From positions 124,001 to 188,000 of the forward strand of contig NZ_SACL01000003.1 in assembly GCF_004005855.1 (NCBI RefSeq): a stretch of 64,000 nucleotides of DNA, read 5' to 3'. Numbering within the stretch: the first letter of the stretch is position 1; the number at the start of each line of letters is the position of its first letter. Below are positions 15,393 through 24,274 of the stretch, piece after piece. Source of the DNA: Rhodovarius crocodyli. GTDB taxonomy: Bacteria; Pseudomonadota; Alphaproteobacteria; Acetobacterales; Acetobacteraceae. The position numbers were made by a program, and so were the translations under genes. Under the pieces are notes generated by a model. That model was not told the DNA's origin. It searched no databases and was given only the letters and a program-made list of their open reading frames with translations.

Positions 15393-16367
15393 TCACCCTT
15401 CCAGCGTAATTCCCGTCAGCGTCGCCATCTCATGCCAGCGCTCCACATCCTGGCGCTGGAACGCCGCGAATTCCGTGGCGCCCAAGGTGGCCGGGTTGAA
15501 CCCGAAGCCCTGCACGCGACGGATGTTCTCCTGGCTCTGCATCGCCGCCACGAAGGCGTCGGAGTAGCGCTTCACCATCTCCTCCGGCGTGCCGTGCGGC
15601 GCGAACATGCCGAACCACGCATCGACGGCCATATAGGGCACGCCGGCCTCGGCGGTGGTCGGCACGTCCGGGAAGTCCGCCATCCGCGCGGGCCCGCCGA
15701 TGGACAGCGCCCGCAGCCGCCCGTCGCGCACCAGCGCCATGACGGAGGGCCAGGTCGAGACATAGAAATCCACGAGCCCCGCCACCGTGTCCTGCGCGGC
15801 CGGGGCGGCCCCGCGATAGGGTACATGGGTGCTGTTCAGCCCCTCGCGGCGGGAGAAGGTCTCGCCCAGCACATGAGACGCCGAGCCCGCCTGGGAGGAA
15901 GCATAGGCCAGCCGCCCGCCGTTCTTGCCCATCGCCGCCAGCCCGGCCATGTCGCGCGCCGCATGGCCGGCGGGCACCACGGTGGCGTGATGCACGGAGG
16001 CCAGCCGCGCGATCGGCGCGAAGCTGTTGATGACATGATAGGGCAGGTTGCGCGCCAGCCACTGGTTGGAGGCATGGGTCTGGTTATGGCCCAGGATCAG
16101 CGTCGTGCCGTCCGCCGGTGCCTCGGCCGCGGCGCGCGTGCCGATGATGCCGCCGGCCCCGCCCCGGTTGTCGATCACGAAGCGCAGGTCGAGCGCGCGG
16201 CCCACATCCTCGGCCAGGGCGCGGGCCAGGATGTCGGTGGAACCGCCCGGCGGCGCGGGCACGATCAGGCGGATGGTGCTGCCGGCGCGCTGGGCGCGGG
16301 CAATGGCGGGGGCGGCCAAGGGGGCGGAAAAGACGGCGGCAAACAGGGCGCGGCGAGCGGTGAACAT
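15393..16367 (-). CDS. Bug/TctC-family periplasmic solute receptor
   Basis: This 324-residue protein has signal peptide MFTARRALFAAVFSAP...ARA and Bug signatures IRLIVPAPPGGSTD, VIDNRGGAGG, STHVPYRGA and DFPDVPTTAEAG. The ATG at 16367 follows CGGAGGAAAA; the reading frame extends to 16592 without start support. It is convergent with the preceding Bug gene and divergent from the methyltransferase. It is monocistronic, with the repeat element serving as terminator. The ligand is unknown. Confidence 0.9.
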   Translation of the reverse strand: MFTARRALFAAVFSAPLAAPAIARAQRAGSTIRLIVPAPPGGSTDILARALAEDVGRALDLRFVIDNRGGAGGIIGTRAAAEAPADGTTLILGHNQTHASNQWLARNLPYHVINSFAPIARLASVHHATVVPAGHAARDMAGLAAMGKNGGRLAYASSQAGSASHVLGETFSRREGLNSTHVPYRGAAPAAQDTVAGLVDFYVSTWPSVMALVRDGRLRALSIGGPARMADFPDVPTTAEAGVPYMAVDAWFGMFAPHGTPEEMVKRYSDAFVAAMQSQENIRRVQGFGFNPATLGATEFAAFQRQDVERWHEMATLTGITLEG

Positions 16368-16444
16368 GGGTTTTCCTCCGGACCGGCCACCTCTGCGGCG
16401 GCCGGGCGTTCCGGTCAAGCCGCCGCTTTCCGCGAGATTACCAC

Positions 16445-17122
16445 ATGACATGCCCGTCCAGGTTGTGCGATTCCCTGGCCATGCTCGACAAGACCAGCCA
16501 GATGCGCCGCGCCATCGCCAATGACTGGCTGGTGCCCCCGTATTACGAGCAGGCGGAAAACTGGCTCGACCCCTTCTGGGGCGAGGAGACACACTTCCGC
16601 CGCTGGTTCGAGATGCTGGACCTGACGCGCGTGGTCGAACTGGCCTGCGGGCATGGCCGGCACGCGGCGCAATGCATCGGGCGGGTGGGCGAGATCACGC
16701 TGGTGGATGTGCTGCAGACCAACATCGACGCCTGCCGCGAGCGCTTCGGTGCCGACCCGCGCGTGCATTACCTGGTGAACAACGGCAACGACCTGCCGGG
16801 GTTGGAAAGCGGCGCCTATTCAGCCCTGTTCAGCTATGACGCCATGCTGCATTTCGAGCTGCTGGACGTGCTGGATTACCTGCGGGAGACGGCGCGCGTG
16901 CTGCGCCCGGGCGGGCGGGCGCTGCTGCATGTCTCCAACAACCTGGAAAATCCGGGCGGCCACTATCACCAGAACCGGCTGTGGCGGAACTTCGGCAGCC
17001 TGGACGTGGTGCGCCATGTGGCGGACCGCATGGGCCTGCGCACGCTGGAACACACCACCATCGACTGGGAGGGGCAGGAGGCGATCGACGGCCTCCTGCT
17101 GGTCGAGAAGGCGGATCAGTAA
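16445..17122 (+). CDS. Class I SAM-dependent methyltransferase
   Basis: This 225-residue soluble protein has a Rossmann-type SAM fold: motif I VVELACGHGRHA (around residue 64), the acidic TLVDVLQTN after strand 2, FSYDAMLHF in the motif IV position, and a post-motif RVLRPGGRALLHVSN. It resembles uncharacterised small-molecule methyltransferases. No substrate can be inferred. The start at 16445 or the ATG at 16481 (MLDKTSQ) is possible. Its 3' end overlaps the convergent ghrA gene by seven bases. Confidence 0.8.
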   Translation: MTCPSRLCDSLAMLDKTSQMRRAIANDWLVPPYYEQAENWLDPFWGEETHFRRWFEMLDLTRVVELACGHGRHAAQCIGRVGEITLVDVLQTNIDACRERFGADPRVHYLVNNGNDLPGLESGAYSALFSYDAMLHFELLDVLDYLRETARVLRPGGRALLHVSNNLENPGGHYHQNRLWRNFGSLDVVRHVADRMGLRTLEHTTIDWEGQEAIDGLLLVEKADQ

Positions 17123-18048
17123 CCCGCGGCGAAATCCACCAGGTTGATCAGCGGCCGGCCGTCCTTCAGGCGCGTCAGGTTCTCGACCACCTGCGGGGCC
17201 GCGCTACGCGGAATGGTGATGCTGCTGGCATGCGGCCACACCAGCACCTTGGGGTGGCCCCAATAGGGGTGGTCGGCCGGCAGGGGCTCGGGCTCGAACA
17301 CATCCAGCGCGGCGGCGGCGACATGGCCGCTGTCGAGCGCCGCCAGCAGGTCCGCATCCACCACATGCCCGCCGCGGGCGGAGTTGATCACATAGGCCCC
17401 CTTGGGCAGCAGGCCCAGCGTGTCCTTGTTGATCACGCCGCGCGTGTCGGGCGTCAGCGGCAGCAGGCAGCACAGGATGTCGGTCTGGGCCAGCATGTCG
17501 CGCAGCCCGGCATCGCCGTGGAAGCACCGGATGCCCTCGACCTCACGCGGGTTGCGCGTCCAGCCCATGACGGGGAAGCCCAGGTGGCGGCACAGCTGCG
17601 CCGAATGCGCGCCCAGCTGCCCCAGCCCCAGGAAGCCCACCCGCCGTTCGGAGGTCATGGGCGCCGGCAGCTCGTTCCACATGCGGGCTTCCTGCTGGGC
17701 GCGGTATTCCAGGTCCTGCCGGTGGAAGCGCAGCACGTTCATCAGCACCCACTCGCCCATGGCGGTGGTCAGCATGTCGTCCTTCAGGCGGGCCACCGGA
17801 ATGCCCGGCGGCGGGCCCGGGGCGCGCAGCAGGTGGTCCACGCCCGCACCCATGGAGACGATGAGCTTCAGGTTCGGATAGCGCCGCAGCTCACCCATGT
17901 CATGCGCGGTCCAGCACACGGCGGCCTCGATGTCCTCGGGGTTGCCGGCCTCGGGGAACAGGCGGATGTCCAGCGTGGGGTCCAGCGCCAGCAGCGCGTC
18001 GCGCCAGGCTTCCATGGCATTCAGTTTGGTGGACAGAAGGATCGCCAT
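17116..18048 (-). CDS. ghrA: Glyoxylate/hydroxypyruvate reductase A-like D-2-hydroxyacid dehydrogenase
   Basis: This 310-residue cytoplasmic NAD(P)H-dependent reductase of 2-oxo acids has the NAD-binding motif VGFLGLGQLGAHSAQLC and VINSARGGHVVDADLL with the catalytic Arg. DVFEPEPLP...HPYWGHPKV supplies the Glu, and WPHASS holds the catalytic His. It resembles the GhrA subgroup rather than GhrB or SerA. Physiologically it would reduce glyoxylate to glycolate or hydroxypyruvate to glycerate. It is monocistronic; the ATG is at 18048. Confidence 0.88.
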   Translation of the reverse strand: MAILLSTKLNAMEAWRDALLALDPTLDIRLFPEAGNPEDIEAAVCWTAHDMGELRRYPNLKLIVSMGAGVDHLLRAPGPPPGIPVARLKDDMLTTAMGEWVLMNVLRFHRQDLEYRAQQEARMWNELPAPMTSERRVGFLGLGQLGAHSAQLCRHLGFPVMGWTRNPREVEGIRCFHGDAGLRDMLAQTDILCCLLPLTPDTRGVINKDTLGLLPKGAYVINSARGGHVVDADLLAALDSGHVAAAALDVFEPEPLPADHPYWGHPKVLVWPHASSITIPRSAAPQVVENLTRLKDGRPLINLVDFAAGY

Positions 18049-18116
18049 GGCCTGTTCGCTCTCGGTAAGGGGCAGGGAAGGGCTGCTCTACATCGCCCCC
18101 CGCCCCGCGACCAGCC

Positions 18117-18488
18117 TCAGGCGGCGGCCAGCCCCACGCCGGGGCGGCGGTGCAGCAGCATCAGCGACAGCGTCATGCCGAGTGCCACCAGGGCGGGGAT
18201 GGTCATCGGCACCGGGTCACCCACGCGCAGGTGGCTGATCACGGCCCCCACCAGGATGGCGGCCATCAGCGCCGCCGCCGGTTGCAGGCTGCGCCGGTGC
18301 AGCAGGGCGAAGGCGCCGGCGAATTCCAGCACGCCGATCGCGTACATGAACCAGGGCGCGTAGCCGAAATGCTCGAAGCCATGGATTTCGAAGGGGTGCG
18401 CCGTCAGCTTCATGGCGCCGGCGATGGTGAACAGCACGACCAGCAGGGTCCTGAGGACCCGGTCGCTCCAGATGGCGATGTCCGTCAT
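18117..18488 (-). CDS. DoxX-like four-helix membrane protein
   Basis: This 123-residue inner-membrane protein has four predicted hydrophobic helices. The pattern FTIAGAMKLTAHPFE followed by YAIGVLEFAGAFALL resembles the DoxX/DoxD-like (DUF4870/YphA) family. Family members are linked to redox or thiol homeostasis in a few bacteria, but no function can be assigned here. It stands alone between ghrA and pheA on the same strand, with a 107-base gap upstream. Confidence 0.75.
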   Translation of the reverse strand: MTDIAIWSDRVLRTLLVVLFTIAGAMKLTAHPFEIHGFEHFGYAPWFMYAIGVLEFAGAFALLHRRSLQPAAALMAAILVGAVISHLRVGDPVPMTIPALVALGMTLSLMLLHRRPGVGLAAA

Positions 18489-18595
18489 TGATCCGATCCT
18501 TGTTGGCCGAAGCCGCCGGCGGCCAGGTGCCGCCGACAGGCCGGATAGTGCAGGATCGTAACGGCGAAAATCGCCAGTTCTGTTGAGGCGGCGCC

Positions 18596-19441
18596 TCAGT
18601 TCCCCACGTTTTCGATGCGGTAGGGATGCGCCGTGTAGGTGCCCAGCACCCGCAGCTCATGGGAGAAGAACTTCAGCTCCTCCAGCGCGCGGGCCATGGC
18701 GGGTTCCTCGGGGTGGCCGTCGGCGTCGCACAGGAACTGCACGGCGGTGAAGCGCCCGCCCAGCATGTAGGATTCCAGCTTGGTCAGGTTCACGCCATTG
18801 GTCGCGAAGCCGCCCAGCGCCTTGTACAGCGCGGCCGGGATGCTGCGCACCTGGAACACGAAGGTGGTGACGCAGCGCGGCGTGCCGGGCTTGGGCAGGG
18901 CCGCATCGCGCGACATCACATAGAAGCGGGTGGTGTTGCCCGCCTCGTCCTCGACATTGCGGCGCAGGATCTCAAGCCCGTAGGTCTCGGCGGCCAGAGA
19001 GCTCGCGATCGCCGCGTCCTCCAGCCCGCCGCGCTCGGCCAGCAGCTTGGCGGCGCCCGCGGTGTCGGCCTCGATGACGGGCTGCAGCTTCAGCTCCTTC
19101 AGCACCTTCAGCACCTGGCCGAGGGCCATCGGGTGGGAATGCGCGCGCTTCAGCCCCTCGATGGTCGCGCCCTTGTTGCCCAGCAGGCAGTGCTCGACGC
19201 TTTGGAAATGCTCGCCCACCACGAACAGGCCGCTTTCGGGCAGCAGGCGGTGGATGTCGGGCACGCGGCCCGCGAGGTTGTTCTCACACGGCAGCATCGC
19301 GAGGTCCGCCTTGTGGTCGCGCACCGCCTCGATCGCCGCCTCGAAGCTGGCGCAGGGCAGGGTGGTCCAGCCGGGATAGGCGTGGTGGCAGGCCAGGTCC
19401 GAATAGGCACCGGGCATGCCCTGGAAGGCGATGATGGGCAT
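18596..19441 (-). CDS. pheA: Prephenate dehydratase with ACT domain
   Basis: This 281-residue monofunctional enzyme converts prephenate to phenylpyruvate in phenylalanine synthesis. The catalytic domain starts IAFQGMPGAYSDLAC and includes the NTTRFYVMSR motif with the catalytic Thr-Arg-Phe. The C-terminal ACT domain, with GVNLTKLESYMLGG, binds phenylalanine for feedback inhibition. There is no chorismate mutase domain. It lies six bases downstream of kdsB, so the two are probably co-transcribed. Confidence 0.94.
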   Translation of the reverse strand: MPIIAFQGMPGAYSDLACHHAYPGWTTLPCASFEAAIEAVRDHKADLAMLPCENNLAGRVPDIHRLLPESGLFVVGEHFQSVEHCLLGNKGATIEGLKRAHSHPMALGQVLKVLKELKLQPVIEADTAGAAKLLAERGGLEDAAIASSLAAETYGLEILRRNVEDEAGNTTRFYVMSRDAALPKPGTPRCVTTFVFQVRSIPAALYKALGGFATNGVNLTKLESYMLGGRFTAVQFLCDADGHPEEPAMARALEELKFFSHELRVLGTYTAHPYRIENVGN

Positions 19442-19446
19442 GTCGT

Positions 19447-20178
19447 TCAGGCTTTCAACAGGGTGCGGGCGTGTTCCAGGTCCTCGGGCGTATCGACGCC
19501 GAAGGGGCCGTGCGGCACGCGCGCCACGGCGATGCGCATGCCCGCTTCCAGCGCGCGCAGCTGTTCCAGCTTCTCACGCCGTTCCAGCGGGCTTTCGGGC
19601 AGGGTGACGAAGCGTTCCAGCGCCGCCCGGCGATAGCTGTAGACGCCGATATGGTGCCACAGCGGGCCTTCGCCCCAGGGCACGGCGGCACGGCTGAAAT
19701 AGGGGGCGGGCGCCACCTCGGCGCCTTCGGCGAAGACGCAGGCGCATTTCACGTAACTGTCCTTCGCGGCCTCGGCCGCATCCGCGATGGGCGCGACCAG
19801 GCTGCCGATATCCACCGCCGGGTCGGCCAGCGGGCGCAGCACGGCCGAAAGCAGTTCCGGCGCCAGGGTCGGCGCGTCGCCCTGCAGGTTCACCACCACG
19901 TCGTGCCGGCCCTCGGGGTCCAGCGCATCCACCGCGCGCTTCACGCGGTCGGTGCCGGAGGGCAGGTCATCGGCGACCAGCACGGCGGTGCCGCCCGCGG
20001 CCTGCACGGCGGCGACGATCTCAGGCTCACCGGCAGCGACCGCCACCGGGCCGATCCCGGCCTCCAGCGCGCGCCGCAGCACATGCACGATCATGGGCGC
20101 GCCGTGGATGTCGGCCAGAGGCTTGCCGGGCAGGCGGGTGCTGCCCATGCGCGCGGGGATGACGATGATCGGGTTCAC
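19447..20178 (-). CDS. kdsB: 3-deoxy-manno-octulosonate cytidylyltransferase (CMP-Kdo synthetase)
   Basis: This 243-residue enzyme activates Kdo with CTP for lipopolysaccharide inner-core assembly. VIPARMGSTRLPGKPL is the nucleotide-binding signature. NLQGDAP, HHIGVYSYRR and LEQLRALEAGMRI are family motifs. No ATG is suitably placed. A GTG at 20178 (VNPIIVIPARMG) gives the normal length, although the open frame continues upstream to 20676 without homology. It precedes pheA on the same strand, an arrangement common in alphaproteobacteria. Confidence 0.92.
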   Translation of the reverse strand: MNPIIVIPARMGSTRLPGKPLADIHGAPMIVHVLRRALEAGIGPVAVAAGEPEIVAAVQAAGGTAVLVADDLPSGTDRVKRAVDALDPEGRHDVVVNLQGDAPTLAPELLSAVLRPLADPAVDIGSLVAPIADAAEAAKDSYVKCACVFAEGAEVAPAPYFSRAAVPWGEGPLWHHIGVYSYRRAALERFVTLPESPLERREKLEQLRALEAGMRIAVARVPHGPFGVDTPEDLEHARTLLKA

Positions 20179-20359
20179 GGAACTGACCTGGCCCTTCCCG
20201 GGGAGAGTTGATGGCGTTTTGTCACGCCTATATGGTGCGGCGCGTCTTAGGAAGCCCCTGCGCCCCTTGCCAAGCCGGGGGCTGGTGCAGCAATAAGGCA
20301 TGAGGGCCGTGCGGACGTTTTCGCGCGGAGGCAAGGATACAGGAAGGTTACGGGTCCCG

Positions 20360-20905
20360 ATGGCCAATCTGGAGATGAACAAGATCTTCGCCGCGCCGCT
20401 GGTGGCCGGCGTGGTTTTCATGGGCGCGGGCTTCCTGGGCGAATTGCTGGTCCACCCGAACAAGCCGCATGAGACGGCCATCCACATCCAGGGCGCCGCC
20501 CCTGCCGGCGGCGGTGCCGCCGCCCCGGCCGCGCCCCCGGCAGAGCCGCCGATCGGCCCGCTGCTGGCCAATGCCAATGTGGACAACGGCCGCACCATCG
20601 TGACGCGCCAGTGCGGCTCCTGCCACACCTTCACCGACGGCGGCCGCAACGCGGTGGGCCCGAACCTGTACGGCATCGTGAACCGCGACCACGCGGCGCA
20701 TGAGGGCTTCAGCTACTCCACCGCGATGCGCGGCAAGGCCGGGCATCCGTGGGATTATGAGGCGCTGAACAACTTCCTGGCGCACCCGGCGGCCACCATC
20801 CCCGGCACCCGCATGGCCTTCGCCGGCATCCGCAACATCGAGCAGCGCGCGGACGTGATCGCCTATCTGCGCAGCCTGGCCGCCAACCCCGCGCCGCTGC
20901 CCTGA
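20360..20905 (+). CDS. Membrane-anchored cytochrome c (CycM/c2-like)
   Basis: This 181-residue protein has an uncleaved N-terminal transmembrane anchor (residues 8-30), an Ala/Pro-rich linker and one class I cytochrome c domain. CGSCH (residues 85-89) binds haem, and Met152 in GTRMAF is the axial ligand. This is the CycM-type architecture that carries electrons from the bc1 complex to terminal oxidases at the periplasmic face. The ATG at 20360 is preferred over an upstream in-frame ATG because the anchor then begins at the N terminus. Five bases separate it from hisN. Confidence 0.88.
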   Translation: MANLEMNKIFAAPLVAGVVFMGAGFLGELLVHPNKPHETAIHIQGAAPAGGGAAAPAAPPAEPPIGPLLANANVDNGRTIVTRQCGSCHTFTDGGRNAVGPNLYGIVNRDHAAHEGFSYSTAMRGKAGHPWDYEALNNFLAHPAATIPGTRMAFAGIRNIEQRADVIAYLRSLAANPAPLP

Positions 20906-20909
20906 TCGC

Positions 20910-21689
20910 ATGACGCCGAACCCGGAGATCGTGGCGGCGGCCACCGAGGCCGCCGACATTGCCGGGCGCGTCATTCTTCCCTTCTTCCGCCGCCCCCTCG
21001 ATGTTGAGGGCAAGTCGGACGAATCGCCCGTCACCGCGGCCGACCGCGGGGCGGAGCTCGCGATCCGCGAGTTCCTGGGCAAGCGTTTCCCCGACCACGG
21101 CATCTGGGGCGAGGAATTCGGCGCCGACCGCGCCGATGCCGAATGGGTCTGGCTGCTGGACCCGATCGACGGCACCCGCGCCTTCATCACCGGCCGGCCG
21201 CTGTTCACCACGCTGATTTCCCTGCTGCACCGGGGCCGCCCCGTGCTGGGCATCATCGACCAGCCCGCGACGCGGGAACGCTGGCTGGGCGTGGCAGGCC
21301 AGCCCACGACCTTCACCGGCCCCTTCGGCGGCACCGCCGGCTGCCGCCCCTGCGGCCGCCTGGCCGAGGCCGAGCTGAGCTGCACCTCACCCGAGATCTT
21401 CACCCCCGCCGACCTGCCGCGATTCGAGAAGCTGCGCGCGGCCTGCAAGCGCGTGACCTGGGGCGGCGATGCCTATGGCTACGGGCTGCTGGCGCTGGGC
21501 GCCATTGACGTGGTGGCCGAATCGACCCTGAAGCCCTGGGACTGGGCGGCGCTGGGCCCGGTCATCCAGGGTGCCGGCGGCAGCCTGACGGATTGGCAGG
21601 GGCGGGAGCTGACGCTCGATTCGCCCGGCGACGTGATCGCGCTGGGCGACAAGGCCCTGCTGCCCGAGGCGCTGCGGCTGCTGGCCTAG
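20910..21689 (+). CDS. hisN: Inositol-monophosphatase-family phosphatase, histidinol-phosphatase type
   Basis: This 259-residue Mg-dependent phosphatase carries IMPase motifs: GIWGEEFG (the second glutamate), DPIDGTRAFITG (metal ligands) and KPWDWAALGPVIQGAGG. The combination GTRAF and the KPWDWAAL segment are typical of HisN, which makes histidinol from its phosphate. It is the downstream partner of the cytochrome gene and overlaps the convergent TPR gene by four bases. Assignment within the IMPase superfamily is moderately secure. Confidence 0.8.
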   Translation: MTPNPEIVAAATEAADIAGRVILPFFRRPLDVEGKSDESPVTAADRGAELAIREFLGKRFPDHGIWGEEFGADRADAEWVWLLDPIDGTRAFITGRPLFTTLISLLHRGRPVLGIIDQPATRERWLGVAGQPTTFTGPFGGTAGCRPCGRLAEAELSCTSPEIFTPADLPRFEKLRAACKRVTWGGDAYGYGLLALGAIDVVAESTLKPWDWAALGPVIQGAGGSLTDWQGRELTLDSPGDVIALGDKALLPEALRLLA

Positions 21690-22273
21690 GCGTCATCCCC
21701 CAGCGCGCGGCGCCGTAACTCCCGCACGCGCTGGGCACCGCCGTTCAGCATCGGATAGATGACCATCGCGGCCTCCTGGCTGCGCAGCGCGCCCGCGAAA
21801 TCCCCCCGTTCCTCCTGCCACTGGGACAGCAGCATCAAGGCGGTCCAGTAGCGCGGCTCCAGCCGCAGCGCCTGTTGCAGGTCGTTCACGGCCGCCTGGC
21901 TGTCGCCGGCGGCGTGGTTGGCCTGGGCGCGGGCCAGCCAGGCATCCGGCAGCTCCGGCGCCAGGGTCAGGGCGGCGTCGAAATCCTCCAGCGCATCATC
22001 GGCCTGGCGCGCGATCATGTTGCGCTGGCCGCGTGCCAGCAGCAGCGTCACGGCGGGCGTCGCGCGCGCCGCCAGCAATTGCAGCAGGCGGCGTTCGACC
22101 AGCGCCGCGCCCTCGGCATCCGGGGCGGTGCGCAGGGCGGCGAAGGCGCGGTCCAGCTCCTGTGCGGGGTTGGCGGGCTGGGCGGCGGGCGGCGGCGGCG
22201 CGGGTGAGACGCGCGGCTGGGCCAGCGCCGGGCCGGCCAGGCCGAGAAGCAGAAGGGATAGGGCTGCGCGCAT
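21686..22273 (-). CDS. Secreted tetratricopeptide-repeat protein
   Basis: This 195-residue protein has a signal peptide (MRAALSLLLLGLAGPALAQ) and a Pro-rich linker, then about three TPR motifs. The clearest are DALEDFDAALTLAPELPDAW and SQAAVNDLQQALRLEPRYWT (each helix A plus helix B). It is probably a periplasmic scaffold of unknown partner. The ATG at 22273 was chosen over the frame start at 22309 because it places the signal peptide at the N terminus. Confidence 0.8.
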   Translation of the reverse strand: MRAALSLLLLGLAGPALAQPRVSPAPPPPAAQPANPAQELDRAFAALRTAPDAEGAALVERRLLQLLAARATPAVTLLLARGQRNMIARQADDALEDFDAALTLAPELPDAWLARAQANHAAGDSQAAVNDLQQALRLEPRYWTALMLLSQWQEERGDFAGALRSQEAAMVIYPMLNGGAQRVRELRRRALGDDA

Positions 22274-22433
22274 CCAGCAGCATGTGCGCAGCCACCCGCC
22301 GGGCGTCAACGATTACCAGCGGCAACACGCCCGGCCGTTCCGAAAGTGCTTTGGCACATATCTTGCTCACCAAGCTATGTGGGCTGGTGCGGAATCCGCC
22401 GCATCTCCCTGATTTCGTTTGAAGGAGGGGTTC

Positions 22434-23174
22434 ATGGACAACAAGGTTCGCCGTATCGGCGTTCTCGCACCGCCCGGAAACACGGCAATGGAGCGCGAAT
22501 TGCCGCTCTATGTGCCGCCCGGCATCCTGGTCAACCACAACCGCCTGTCGCGCCCCGACAGCTCCATCAGCGCCGAGAGCCTGCGCGCCATGGCGCAGTC
22601 GCTGGACCAAGCCGCGCATGACATCGCCCAGGCCTACCCTGAGGTCATCATCTACGGTTGCACCAGCGCCAGCTTCCTCGAAGGGCTGGGGCAGGAGGCA
22701 CGGCTGGCCGACCGCATCACCGCGCAGACAGGCATCGCCGCCGTCACCACCTCCACCGCCGTGGTCGAGGCGCTGAACGCCTTCAACGCCCGCCGCGTGT
22801 TCATGATCACGCCTTATCCGGATGCGGTGAACGAGAAGGAAGTGGTGTTCCTGGAGCACTATGGTTTCTCGGTCGGCGCCATGGATACCTTCCGCCGCGA
22901 CACCAGTGAGAAGATCCGCGAACTGTCCTCCGACGACGTGTTCGAGATGGTGCTGGCCAACAAGACGGCGATCGCGGGCTGCGACACCATCTTCCTGTCC
23001 TGCACCAACCTGTTGACCATGGATCGCATCGCGGACATCGAGACCGCGCTGGACCGGCCGGTCGTCAGTTCCAACCAGGCCTCGCTGTGGGCTGCGCTTC
23101 AGCGCATGAAGGTGCCGCCGCGCGCCAATGGCGCGGGCCGGCTGTTCGAGACAAGCCTGGCGGTGCCGGCATGA
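22434..23174 (+). CDS. Maleate cis-trans isomerase/Asp-Glu racemase superfamily enzyme
   Basis: This 246-residue cytoplasmic enzyme has the two catalytic cysteines of the superfamily: Cys76 in YGCTSASFL and Cys190 in LSCTNLL. The N-terminal LAPPGNTAMERE matches maleate isomerase and arylmalonate decarboxylase relatives. It likely isomerises or decarboxylates a dicarboxylate. The ATG at 22434 has AAGGAGGGG eight bases upstream, and the in-frame TTG at 22419 overlaps that SD. It overlaps a Bug receptor gene by four bases, suggesting uptake and conversion of the same dicarboxylate. Confidence 0.82.
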   Translation: MDNKVRRIGVLAPPGNTAMERELPLYVPPGILVNHNRLSRPDSSISAESLRAMAQSLDQAAHDIAQAYPEVIIYGCTSASFLEGLGQEARLADRITAQTGIAAVTTSTAVVEALNAFNARRVFMITPYPDAVNEKEVVFLEHYGFSVGAMDTFRRDTSEKIRELSSDDVFEMVLANKTAIAGCDTIFLSCTNLLTMDRIADIETALDRPVVSSNQASLWAALQRMKVPPRANGAGRLFETSLAVPA

Positions 23175-24148
23175 TTGCGCTGCCCCGCCGCGCCCTGCTG
23201 GGCGCACTTGCCACCGCACCGATCGCCGCCCCCTTCACCGCTTGGGCCCAGGAAGCCTGGCCGACCCGTTCCGTGCGGATCGTGGTGCCCTACGGCCCCG
23301 GCTCCACCGACATTCTCGCCCGCATGGTGGCTGAGCCCCTGACCCAGGCCTTCGGCAAGCCCTTCGTGGTCGAGAACAGGCCGGGCGGCGGCGGCATCAC
23401 CGGCACCACGCTGGTGGCGCAGGCGACGGACGGCCACACGCTGCTGATGGCCACCAACGGCACGCACGGCATCAATTCCGGCCTGCATCCCAGCCTGTCC
23501 TACGATGCGGTGCGGGACTTCACGCCCATCATCAAGGTGGCCAGCGTGCCGCTGGTGCTGATCGTGCGGCCGGACATCCCGGTGCATTCGGTGGCCGAGC
23601 TGGTCGCGCTGGCCAAGGCCCAGCCGGACGGGCTGAACTTCGGTTCCGCCGGCATCGGCGCCTCGGGCCACATCGCGGGCGAGATGTTCAAGCGCCAGAC
23701 CGGCACGGAATTCGTCCATGTGCCCTATGCCGGCGACGGGCGGGCGCTGACCGACATGATCGGCGGGCGGCTGACCTTCATGTTCGCCAACCTGCCGGCG
23801 ACCATGGCCTTCATCCGCCAGAACCAGGTGCGCGCCATCGGCGTGACCGGGGACAGCCGCGCCCCCGCCCTGCCGGATGTCCCGACGATGAAGGAAGCCG
23901 GCCTCGCGGATTTCAGGATCGACCCCTGGTACGGGCTGATCGCGCCCGCCGGCATGCCGGGGCCGGTGGCGAATCGCATCAACGAGGTGGTGTCGATCTT
24001 CCTCGCGCAGCCCGTCGCCAAGGAGCGCCTGGCCGGACTCGGCGCCGAGTTCCGTCCCGAAAGCGCCCAGGCCTTCGCCACCGGCATCCGGGAGGACATC
24101 ACGCGCTACACCGATACCATCAGGGCCGCGAACATCACGCTGAGCTGA
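23171..24148 (+). CDS. Bug/TctC-family periplasmic solute receptor
   Basis: This 325-residue protein has a signal peptide (MIALPRRALLGALATAPIAAP...AWAQ). Bug signatures are VRIVVPYGPGSTD, VVENRPGGGG, FVHVPYAGDG and ALPDVPTMKEAG. Its ATG overlaps the isomerase stop (ATGA), so the two are translated together, and the ligand is probably maleate or a related diacid. That ligand guess is inference from coupling. A strong stem-loop follows the gene. Confidence 0.9.
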   Translation: MIALPRRALLGALATAPIAAPFTAWAQEAWPTRSVRIVVPYGPGSTDILARMVAEPLTQAFGKPFVVENRPGGGGITGTTLVAQATDGHTLLMATNGTHGINSGLHPSLSYDAVRDFTPIIKVASVPLVLIVRPDIPVHSVAELVALAKAQPDGLNFGSAGIGASGHIAGEMFKRQTGTEFVHVPYAGDGRALTDMIGGRLTFMFANLPATMAFIRQNQVRAIGVTGDSRAPALPDVPTMKEAGLADFRIDPWYGLIAPAGMPGPVANRINEVVSIFLAQPVAKERLAGLGAEFRPESAQAFATGIREDITRYTDTIRAANITLS

Positions 24149-24165
24149 CCGGGGGGGTGCGTTGT

Positions 24166-24191
24166 CCCTGGACCCGACGCTGGGTCCAGGG
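24166..24191 (+). terminator. Stem-loop terminator after Bug gene
   Basis: CCCTGGACCC and GGGTCCAGGG form a perfect 10-bp stem with a six-base loop, 17 bases after the Bug stop. A GC-rich second stem (GCGCC...GGCGC) follows directly. No U-run is present. Confidence 0.5.
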
Positions 24192-24274
24192 CGCCGCCGC
24201 CCCGGCGCCCGGCTTGACAAGACCCTGCCGGCGTAAGGTGATCGGCGCCTTCGCTGATAACGGAAACGTCCACA

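Noticed and set aside
24212-24245. TTGACA followed by TAAGGT as a promoter for gst
   Set aside because: The spacing is 14 bases and the second hexamer is poor, so it is not distinguishable from chance.
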